DNA from: Thermoplasmata archaeon
GTDB lineage: Archaea; Thermoplasmatota; E2; DHVEG-1
Length of the DNA stretch: 5,557 bases
Direction of reading: 5' to 3'
Assembly (NCBI GenBank): GCA_003649845.1
Contig: QMTB01000107.1
Coordinates: 1-5,557 of the forward strand
In this document: positions 1 to 5,557 of the stretch, piece by piece
Position numbering within the stretch: the first letter of the stretch is position 1
Layout of the letters: every line of letters begins with the position of its first letter
Position numbers and translations under genes: made by a program
Notes under the pieces: model-generated
Databases searched by the model: none
Told to the model about the DNA's origin: nothing
What the model saw: only the letters and a program-made list of their open reading frames with translations

Positions 1-195
1 CTATTAATTTTTCTTTCCTTTTAGTATTTCGAGTTTTTTATTATTCAAATACTGATTCCTATAAATATAATGTATTAGATTGATAGAAAAAAATTGTTTT
101 TTAGAAGAGATACTAAAAAATTAATTTAATACAGATGTTTATCCTCTCTTGTAATGATAGATGTAACACTTTAGCGATGGAAATGAATATCTAAA
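1..195. other. Intergenic region downstream of the operon, no supportable gene
   Basis: This is the stretch between the permease stop codon and the left edge. It is very AT-rich. The minus strand has no ATG anywhere in it. One minus-strand frame stays open from 120 to 7 (38 codons, stop at 4-6), but it has no ATG or GTG and follows a stop at 121-123, so it is not called. The longest plus-strand ATG frame (135-194) encodes only 19 residues and has no ribosome binding site. The region holds T tracts that could end transcription, and a TATA-like stretch at about 60-70 (TATAAATATAA on the plus strand, similar on the other strand) that could be a promoter for a gene beyond the left edge, but nothing visible confirms this. 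Confidence 0.6.
87..120 (-). terminator. Candidate T-tract transcription terminator of the three-gene operon
   Basis: On the minus strand, about 75 bases after the permease stop, there is a run of six T (120 to 115), then a run of seven T (93 to 87). Archaeal RNA polymerase commonly stops at such T runs without needing a strong hairpin. The second run is also one arm of a small palindrome, A6-TTG-T6 on the plus strand (88-102), so a T6 run (97-102) exists on the plus strand too and the element could work in both directions. In such an AT-rich background T runs can occur by chance, so the call rests on position as much as on sequence. Confidence 0.4.
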
Positions 196-1134
196 CTATT
201 TTATTTCTCGTCTCTGAAATTTTAGGACTCCAAAGAGGAGTATTAGAAATGTTAAACTTAGCCAGACTGTCAACGAGATTATTGGTGATATATATTCATT
301 CCTAGAGAGTGTAGTATACATAGCTCCTATATCAGCATCATAAAGTTTACTAGGATCAACTGCATCATATGTTCCTGTAAAAGAACCTAAAATCGCTTGG
401 AGTATAGGACTCATACGATACCCTGTGCTATCTAAAAACACCATATAGGAATTCCCTAGATGATAGTTAACATCTACCCATACACCATATGGTTCATAAA
501 TACCAGCGGTTTCCATATAACCTCTGAATATCATAAATCCAAAGAAGATAGCTACAGTGATAGCTACTAGAGATATAATGGTTTTAAATCTACTAATTGA
601 GAAACAAGAGAAAGCAGTTGCTAAAGCACCAAAGGTTAAAGCAACGAAGAAGGCGTAGAGTATCAAGGATGGTATCAAACTAGCCATAGTATCAAGAACG
701 AGAGGATCTATCGGTAATAGGAAATATATCAATAGAGGTGTTAGCAGGATAACAATTGTTTCTAAAATCATTATATTGATTAGAAAAGCAAGGTATTTAC
801 CTATAACTATTTCCTCTCTTCTAATAGGTTTACTGGTAAGTAAAAGTAGGGTTCCATCTTGTTCTTCTTTAGATATAAAATCTCCACATGTAACAGAGAT
901 TAATAGAACAAGGGGTATACCAGCTATCCAAATGAAAGTCATTAATATATAAACCATGGTTATCATCTGAATCTGCGTAGCCATAGTCATAGTATCAAAG
1001 TTAAATATTACATCTCTTGGTGCTATAATAGAAAAAATAATAGGTGCCAATAAAACTACTATTAGAAAGATAATAGTTCTTTTAAGGTTAAATAAATCTT
1101 CAAGGGTTTTAAACATAACTACATGAAATCTCAT
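196..1134 (-). CDS. ABC-2 type transporter permease
   Basis: Membrane subunit of an ABC exporter, 312 residues, about six predicted helices at roughly 20-38, 57-80, 114-140, 150-175, 185-203 and 283-305. Between helices 2 and 3 lies the cytoplasmic segment typical of ABC-2 permeases: E90-x3-GT at 94-95, then KPIRREE (102-108) and GKYLA (112-116). In this family it forms the coupling helix that contacts the ATPase. Helices 5 and 6 are separated by about 80 residues (204-281) that probably include an extracellular or re-entrant part. The tail KFQRREIK is basic, as expected inside the cell. I start at the ATG at 1134, because it follows a GGAGG site by 8 bases and overlaps the ATPase stop as ATGA; an in-frame TTG at 1149 would add five residues but overlaps that binding site. 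A single permease beside a single ATPase suggests a homodimer. The family resembles NosY-like and multidrug-type exporters; the substrate cannot be read from sequence. Confidence 0.93.
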   Translation of the reverse strand: MRFHVVMFKTLEDLFNLKRTIIFLIVVLLAPIIFSIIAPRDVIFNFDTMTMATQIQMITMVYILMTFIWIAGIPLVLLISVTCGDFISKEEQDGTLLLLTSKPIRREEIVIGKYLAFLINIMILETIVILLTPLLIYFLLPIDPLVLDTMASLIPSLILYAFFVALTFGALATAFSCFSISRFKTIISLVAITVAIFFGFMIFRGYMETAGIYEPYGVWVDVNYHLGNSYMVFLDSTGYRMSPILQAILGSFTGTYDAVDPSKLYDADIGAMYTTLSRNEYISPIISLTVWLSLTFLILLFGVLKFQRREIK

Positions 1135-2117
1135 TTCCAAAACCTCCAAAAAGATTTATGATTATCTTGTATAACTGCTTCTTGTTTCTCTTCACCTTCT
1201 CCAACTAGTTGCATAAATACACTTTCAAGGTCAGAGGTTTCTAAATTGAATTTTTCAAGCCATACATCATTCTTTAGAATAACTTCTGTAATATTCTTTT
1301 TAAATTGTGATTCATCTCCCTCTGCAACAACATGAATCACATCATTTTCATCTATTTCACCATATTTTATATATCCTCTAGCTTCTAGATCAGATAAAAT
1401 CTTTTTATTATCAGAGGTTTTAAGTATAAAACGGTTACCAGATATTTTTTTCTTAAGACTTGTTACATCGCTTTCAACTACTATTTTACCATGATTAATA
1501 AGTGTAACCTCGTCAACAAGTTTCTCTAATTCTGCGAGGATGTGAGAACTTATAAAGACAGTGATCTTATTTTCCCTAGAGAGTTCTTTGAGATTTTCAA
1601 TAATTGAAAATCTACCAGCTGGGTCGAGGTTAGCAGTTGGTTCATCTAAAATCAAAATCTCAGGTTCATGAATCATACTCTGCGCTAGAGAAAGTTTTTG
1701 TCTCATACCTGCAGAGAAACCTCTGATCTTTTTTTCAGCAAAATCTTCTATGTTAAGCCATTTAAGTAATTCTGAAGTTCGTGCAGTAGCTCTCTGCTTA
1801 GATAATCCACAGATCATTCCCATGTATACTAGATATTTATGCGCTGTCATATCTTCATAAAATTTAGGATGTTCAGGTGAATAACCTAGGAATTGTTTAG
1901 ATTCCATTGAACCTAAAGGATATCCTTTGATTGTACCTGATCCATCAGTTGGACGAAGAGCCCCTATGAGCATTTTCATAGTTGTAGATTTACCGGCACC
2001 GTTTGGACCTATAAAACCATTGATTGTACCTTCTTTAATCTTTATGTCTATATGATCTACAGCTATAAGATCTCCGAATACCTTTGTCAATCCATTGGTT
2101 TCAATTGCAAAACTCAT
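1131..2117 (-). CDS. ABC transporter ATP-binding protein (NosF/DrrA-like exporter ATPase)
   Basis: Cytoplasmic ATPase of 328 residues that would power the adjacent permease. Visible motifs in order: aromatic A-loop residue F14; Walker A GPNGAGKST (37-45); Q-loop region GYSPEHPKFYEDMT (78-91), with Glu82 at the usual Gln position, a substitution seen in this exporter subfamily; signature FSAGMRQ (134-140); Walker B ILILDEP (154-160) with catalytic Glu159; D-loop NLDP (163-166); switch His192 in SSH. All catalytic residues are present, so the protein should be active. Residues about 218-328 form the C-terminal accessory domain common in drug- and NosF-type ATPases, with LESVFMQLVGEG near its end, followed by a charged and aromatic tail ending SFWRFWK. 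The ATG at 2117 has a strong ribosome binding site and overlaps the stop of the upstream propeller gene by 4 bases. The substrate is not predictable; CcmA or multidrug names in databases would reflect only family similarity. Confidence 0.97.
   Translation of the reverse strand: MSFAIETNGLTKVFGDLIAVDHIDIKIKEGTINGFIGPNGAGKSTTMKMLIGALRPTDGSGTIKGYPLGSMESKQFLGYSPEHPKFYEDMTAHKYLVYMGMICGLSKQRATARTSELLKWLNIEDFAEKKIRGFSAGMRQKLSLAQSMIHEPEILILDEPTANLDPAGRFSIIENLKELSRENKITVFISSHILAELEKLVDEVTLINHGKIVVESDVTSLKKKISGNRFILKTSDNKKILSDLEARGYIKYGEIDENDVIHVVAEGDESQFKKNITEVILKNDVWLEKFNLETSDLESVFMQLVGEGEEKQEAVIQDNHKSFWRFWK
1143..1147 (-). promoter_or_regulatory. Ribosome binding site of the permease gene
   Basis: GGAGG on the minus strand lies 8 bases before the ATG at 1134, inside the last codons of the ATPase gene (the SFWRFWK tail). 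The permease ATG overlaps the ATPase TGA in the sequence AAATGA (1131-1134 shared). This site decides the start: the upstream in-frame TTG at 1149 begins 2 bases before it and so cannot be served by it. The arrangement suggests translational coupling of ATPase and permease. Confidence 0.85.
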
Positions 2118-5100
2118 TTGAAATCTCCCTCCCTAGATGTAACTAGTTTCTTCTGATTGGAGAATCTTCTATATAATATTGGATATACTTTAGGGAGGAA
2201 AAGGACTATTAAAAATATTGTAGATGCAATAGTTAAAGGTATCAATGCCGCAGATTTTTTTTCAACAATAACCTCTACAGAGACATATGACCCCTTACCA
2301 TATCGATCTATAGAATATACTGTGATCTTTCTTACTCCTTTTTTAAGATCGATTTCAGCTTTCTCTTCAAAGGTTTTAGCGATTTTTCTATTATCCACCA
2401 TAATTATTTTAATAGTTTCATTGGCATCTTCACTCCATATAATCTCCACTGGCGAGGAAACAACCTCGTTATCAGATGGAGAAGAAATATTTATACCTCC
2501 ACCTATTTTTAATAAATACAATTCTCCACTTCCACCGTATGTTACAATATTATCTCCAAGTCCAACGATATCTGTACCTTTAGCTATAAAATCACTGATC
2601 ACCTCTCCTCTAATTAAATCAACTATCACAAGTTTTAGCTGCTTCTGGTTTCCTTCACCGAGAGCCATAATTAATGCTATCTCATCAATAGCATCTCCTG
2701 TTAAATCAGACAATCGTTTAGCAAAGATAGCAGGTTGCCATCTTATATTACTAACATCTAAAGTAGAATCAAATGGTTCGATATTTATTGTTTTAAGTAA
2801 TTCATCATTATAAACATCATATATTAATACCTCAGCACCTTCATCCCAAGGGAGAGATCTACCTATAGCTAATTCATCTATACCATCTCCATTGATATCA
2901 TCTATAGAGCATGCTGGCATAATAGTTTGAATACCTAGAATATCACGGATCATCCATGTTTCTTTTATCCCTTGATAACTCCAGATAACCTCATCGTTTC
3001 TCCCATTTATAATTTCAAGTTTAGGACCAGAATTACTATGAGCATAGAAGATAATGCTATCATTTGAGTTATCTGAATTGAAATCAGAAGCAGCTATAGA
3101 AAAAGATGTACCATCTTTCTCTAATTCTAATATTTCAGATCCATCTTTCCCACTTATTATCTCATAAACAGAAGGGGAATCTTTTATATGTTTCTTAAAG
3201 ATGATATCTGAAATGTTATCGCCATTTGCATCTTGAATAACTTTTACTCTATCTCTATCTATATCTCCATCATCATATGAAATCTCTATTTTAGGTGAAT
3301 AATCAAGATAACCATTAGAAATAACGCTGTTAAGTATCCACATGTCATTCCAAGAAACCATGAGTAATTCATCATAACCATCTTGATTAACATCACCCAA
3401 TGAGAAATACCTCATGCGATCACTTTTAGTCCAATTCCATTGGAATTCCTCCATTGGGTTTTCACCAAATGGTGATTCATATAGTCGTGCATCATATGTT
3501 CTAGTCCAAACAATTTCACCAGAGGTGCTATCAAGTATATATACCTCTTTCCAACTTCCTGCGATAAAATCTGGTATTCCATCTCCTGTGATATCACTTA
3601 TTGTATCCAATGAGGTAATAATTTTTCTTATCCTATGATTCTCCATCTCTTCAAATTCTTTTGATCCCAAAGATTTCATGAAATGCGGATTATTATAAAT
3701 TGTCTCCCATCTTCCATAGTATGTGGCATTAGTTAGAGGTTTCTCGTAAATGATATCTCCATTGTTCCCAGAAAAAACTACTATTCTAGTATACTCGCCA
3801 TATTCATCTCCACTTCCCCAATCAGCAAAACACTGTTTATAGGCAATGATGTCCATTTTACCATCACCGTTCAGATCATGGGTTACTTTGATACCACGTA
3901 GACCACCGGTGAGTAGATACTCTTCATAGGGCATCTCATACTTCCAGGCAACCTTCTCAGTTTCTCCATCAACAACAAATATAACTCTTGAACTGCTTTC
4001 TTCAAGAAAATCTTCTTCATTTAAACCTTCAGTTGAATAAACTAGTAAATCCTCCTCATTGGAACCAGTGACATCGACTACATCAACCTTAATATTATTA
4101 AGACGGGGATAATCCCATATAACCTCTCCATTGGAATCTAATCTCATAACATCACCGTAGTTTGATATAAAAAGAAAATTGCCTCCACCTAAATCTTTAA
4201 CAAAATAATTGTTAAAACCATAGGATCTTGATGTAGAATTAATAGAGAGAGTTTTGAATGTAGTGCAATTCTTAGGGTATATTAATTTAATTTTTTCATT
4301 TGACCCAGATTTCCCTATAGGTAATAAGATATAAGTCTCATTTCTAGGGGATTTAACATTAAAAGTTTCAATTTTATTAACGATACTAAGCTCTATGTTC
4401 TCGTTTTTTGATATAATATTACAGGTTGAAGGATCAATTATATATATCCCCTCTTGAGCACCTTGATATTCTTCACCTAATCTTCTTCCAGGATAAGTAT
4501 ATACAAGAATCTCAAGGTTTCCATCTCCAGTTACATCAGATATTTTTCTAGCACGGAGATTAAAGAAATTATAATTTAGAGAGGATGTAGGGAGAGGATA
4601 ATCTCCATAATATGAATATAATAACTCATCTACATACTCTATTATCTCAACTGAATTGAGGATATCTCCTGTTTCGAAATCTAAAATATATACATAGCCA
4701 TCCTCAGAACAAACAGCTAGTTTATCGCTACCATCAATAGTTACTGGAATTATATCCCAAACTGAACGTTTAACTTTTCCTACAACCTGCTTAGTAGAAG
4801 GATTAACTACAGAATAGTATTTAGAAACTAATTTACTCCAAACTATATTATCTAGATCTCCAGTGAAACGATAAACATATCCATTTTGATCTCCAACGAT
4901 AACATCTCCATCCATCAAGACAATATCCCACATGTTATCACTGCTTTCATATGAATTTATCTCCTCTCCAGTCTCACTATCAATACAATATATTCTATAA
5001 CCAGCTGTTAGATATATACGATCTCCTGAATCAGAGATTTCAAGATCATAAACATTAGTTTGTTTCATAGTCCAAAGCATATCTATATCAAATACCTCAG

Positions 5101-5494
5101 TTTCACTTGAAAACTCCCAGAGTTTTTCACCGGTTAAACTATCAAAACATAGAACATTTGGAAAATAAGTGTTAGCAGTAGTGGCTACTATTTCTCTATA
5201 ATTATTCTCATTGATATCAGGTATACTTTTTACATTAGTCACTGAACTACCTGTCTGAATAAAATTTTCTAAACTTCCATTTGAGGAAAAAATATATACA
5301 CCCAGCTGTGTACCAAAGAAGATGTAGATAGTAGAGTTTGATTCTAAAAGATTATCAACCTCTATATCACTGGTAATAGATCCAGAAACACCATTTTGTA
5401 TTATATCAACAGATGCAGCCTTAGAAGAATGTGTCAAGAATAATATTATGAACAGTAATCCTAAGGATACAATAAAAGATTCTTTAAACCGCAT
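2114..5494 (-). CDS. Secreted, membrane-anchored PQQ/FG-GAP beta-propeller protein with Ig-like domain
   Basis: Large extracellular protein of about 1126 residues, function unknown. A signal peptide is clear: basic start MRFKES, hydrophobic core 7-20, then THSSKA with probable cleavage near Ala26. From about 30 to 1000 runs a beta-propeller array. About 16 PQQ-type hairpins of the form Y-V-x-D-x-x-x-G-E-x-x-W can be picked out, and ten are preceded by FG-GAP-type acidic loops resembling DxNGDGxxD. An Ig-like domain follows (about 1000-1080), then one helix (1082-1101) and a basic tail of 25 residues, so the bulk is outside and only the tail is in the cytoplasm. There are eleven N-x-S/T sequons. 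It overlaps the ATPase gene by 4 bases, so it probably assists the exporter. PQQ-type blades here are structural; no dehydrogenase active site was recognised. I start at the ATG at 5494 because it gives the cleanest signal peptide and has AGGATGG 9 bases upstream. In-frame alternatives are ATG at 5500, 5503 and 5518 and TTG at 5521. Confidence 0.9.
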   Translation of the reverse strand: MRFKESFIVSLGLLFIILFLTHSSKAASVDIIQNGVSGSITSDIEVDNLLESNSTIYIFFGTQLGVYIFSSNGSLENFIQTGSSVTNVKSIPDINENNYREIVATTANTYFPNVLCFDSLTGEKLWEFSSETEVFDIDMLWTMKQTNVYDLEISDSGDRIYLTAGYRIYCIDSETGEEINSYESSDNMWDIVLMDGDVIVGDQNGYVYRFTGDLDNIVWSKLVSKYYSVVNPSTKQVVGKVKRSVWDIIPVTIDGSDKLAVCSEDGYVYILDFETGDILNSVEIIEYVDELLYSYYGDYPLPTSSLNYNFFNLRARKISDVTGDGNLEILVYTYPGRRLGEEYQGAQEGIYIIDPSTCNIISKNENIELSIVNKIETFNVKSPRNETYILLPIGKSGSNEKIKLIYPKNCTTFKTLSINSTSRSYGFNNYFVKDLGGGNFLFISNYGDVMRLDSNGEVIWDYPRLNNIKVDVVDVTGSNEEDLLVYSTEGLNEEDFLEESSSRVIFVVDGETEKVAWKYEMPYEEYLLTGGLRGIKVTHDLNGDGKMDIIAYKQCFADWGSGDEYGEYTRIVVFSGNNGDIIYEKPLTNATYYGRWETIYNNPHFMKSLGSKEFEEMENHRIRKIITSLDTISDITGDGIPDFIAGSWKEVYILDSTSGEIVWTRTYDARLYESPFGENPMEEFQWNWTKSDRMRYFSLGDVNQDGYDELLMVSWNDMWILNSVISNGYLDYSPKIEISYDDGDIDRDRVKVIQDANGDNISDIIFKKHIKDSPSVYEIISGKDGSEILELEKDGTSFSIAASDFNSDNSNDSIIFYAHSNSGPKLEIINGRNDEVIWSYQGIKETWMIRDILGIQTIMPACSIDDINGDGIDELAIGRSLPWDEGAEVLIYDVYNDELLKTINIEPFDSTLDVSNIRWQPAIFAKRLSDLTGDAIDEIALIMALGEGNQKQLKLVIVDLIRGEVISDFIAKGTDIVGLGDNIVTYGGSGELYLLKIGGGINISSPSDNEVVSSPVEIIWSEDANETIKIIMVDNRKIAKTFEEKAEIDLKKGVRKITVYSIDRYGKGSYVSVEVIVEKKSAALIPLTIASTIFLIVLFLPKVYPILYRRFSNQKKLVTSREGDFK
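2125..2133 (-). promoter_or_regulatory. Ribosome binding site of the ATPase gene
   Basis: GGGAGGGAG on the minus strand ends 7 bases before the ATG at 2117. It lies within the codons for the REG part of the propeller protein's C-terminal tail. The ATG overlaps the upstream TGA as ATGA (2114-2117). The junction has the same AAATGA form as the one between ATPase and permease, which argues that the three genes are one transcript with coupled translation. Confidence 0.85.
2669..5218 (-). repeat. Array of ten FG-GAP-like acidic loops within the propeller protein
   Basis: These are protein-level repeats, not exact DNA repeats. Counting from the ATG at 5494, acidic loops begin at Asp 93, 320, 474, 540, 634, 701, 755, 804, 866 and 930. 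Examples are DLNGDGKMD (540), DITGDGIPD (634) and DINGDGIDE (866). All ten keep an acidic residue at +0 and at +8; eight also keep Asp at +4, while the copies at 93 and 474 have Asn and Ser there. This is the calcium-binding loop pattern of FG-GAP/VCBS blades, as in integrin alpha propellers. Each loop is followed 17-31 residues later by a PQQ-type hairpin such as VYILDSTSGEIVW (651-663). From 474 on the spacing is 49-94 residues; before that the loops are sparse. Confidence 0.8.
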
Positions 5495-5503
5495 CACCAT
5501 CAT

Positions 5504-5510
5504 CCATCCT
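5504..5510 (-). promoter_or_regulatory. Candidate ribosome binding site of the propeller gene
   Basis: AGGATGG on the minus strand is a one-mismatch version of AGGAGG, 9 bases before the ATG at 5494. The spacing matches the other two genes (7-8 bases). It would be too close (2 or less to 3 bases) to serve the ATGs at 5503 or 5500, and it lies inside the coding sequence if translation began at 5518 or 5521, which have only AT-rich sequence in front of them. Confidence 0.5.
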
Positions 5511-5524
5511 AAGAGCATCAATAA

Positions 5525-5540
5525 TTTAATAATAAATAAA
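5525..5540 (-). promoter_or_regulatory. Possible archaeal TATA-type promoter of the operon
   Basis: The minus strand reads TTTATTTATTATTAAA here. An archaeal TATA box centred near 5536 would place the transcript start about 25 bases downstream, near 5511, just before the candidate ribosome binding site and the ATG at 5494. The preceding bases (TTAAC) are not a clear BRE, and the whole stretch is AT-rich, so several registers are possible. Only 36 bases lie upstream of the furthest start candidate, so an upstream operon gene beyond the window cannot be excluded. Confidence 0.3.
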
Positions 5541-5557
5541 GTTAATGGATATTTTGA

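Noticed and set aside
4..120. 38-codon open frame on the minus strand after the permease
   Set aside because: It has no ATG or GTG start, follows an in-frame stop, crosses the T tracts and encodes a Lys/Asn/Phe/Ile-rich string typical of AT-rich noncoding DNA.
135..194. 19-residue plus-strand ATG frame
   Set aside because: Too short to support, no ribosome binding site, no similarity that I recognise.
1872..1874. Glu82 in place of the Q-loop Gln as evidence of a defective ATPase
   Set aside because: Glu at this place is common in this ABC exporter subfamily, and Walker A, Walker B with Glu159, signature and His192 are all intact.
2157..2813. Open reading frame of 218 codons on the plus strand
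   Set aside because: It lies fully inside the propeller gene on the opposite strand. Its product is low in complexity (Ser, Ile, Pro rich), as expected from reading Asp/Gly/Glu-rich codons backwards, and it has no family motif. The minus-strand protein has clear domain structure.
3412..3638. Two short open frames, minus strand 3412-3597 and plus strand 3414-3638
   Set aside because: Both lie inside the propeller gene in other frames, show no recognisable domain, and sit over conserved repeat sequence (the DITGDGIPD loop and hairpin).
2669..5218. DNA-level tandem repeat or CRISPR-like array from recurring GGAGATGG words
   Set aside because: The words recur because they encode Gly-Asp-Gly in the acidic loops. 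Spacing is irregular and the flanks differ, so this is a protein repeat.
2114..5494. PQQ-dependent dehydrogenase
   Set aside because: The hairpins resemble PQQ blades, but no quinone-binding disulfide ring or catalytic Asp context was recognised, and the mixed FG-GAP loops, Ig-like domain and anchor fit a structural or binding propeller.

Overview
This AT-rich window looks archaeal. The clues are frequent ATA (Ile) and AGA/AGG (Arg) codons, GGAGG-type ribosome binding sites, 4-base ATGA gene overlaps, T-tract candidate terminators, and a secreted, Asp/Asn-rich beta-propeller protein with many N-glycosylation sequons. I cannot fix the lineage from sequence alone; a Thermoplasmatota-like, other euryarchaeal or Asgard source are all possible.

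Layout. All recognisable genes lie on the minus strand and form one compact three-gene cluster read from right to left. First (5494 to 2114) comes a protein of about 1126 residues: signal peptide, a long array of mixed PQQ-type and FG-GAP-type beta-propeller repeats, an Ig-like domain, and one C-terminal membrane helix with a basic cytoplasmic tail. Second (2117 to 1131) is an ABC transporter ATPase with all nucleotide-binding motifs. Third (1134 to 196) is an ABC-2 type permease with about six membrane helices. Both junctions have the same form, AAATGA, in which the downstream ATG overlaps the upstream TGA, and each has a purine-rich ribosome binding site inside the end of the upstream gene. 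The three proteins are therefore probably made in a coupled fashion.

The last 195 bases (1-195), downstream of the operon, hold no supportable gene. They contain T tracts on the minus strand and a small A6-TTG-T6 palindrome that may end transcription. The right edge (about 5495-5557) holds the leader, a candidate ribosome binding site and an AT-rich possible promoter of the first gene.

How the genes may work together. ATPase and permease probably form a 2+2 ABC exporter. The propeller protein would sit outside the cell, anchored beside it, as a sensor, substrate-handling or assembly partner. The order (extracellular repeat protein, ATPase, ABC-2 permease) parallels nosD-nosF-nosY, where a periplasmic beta-helix protein works with an ATPase and permease. 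That parallel is inference, and the substrate is unknown. No mobile element, CRISPR array, tRNA or rRNA was seen.
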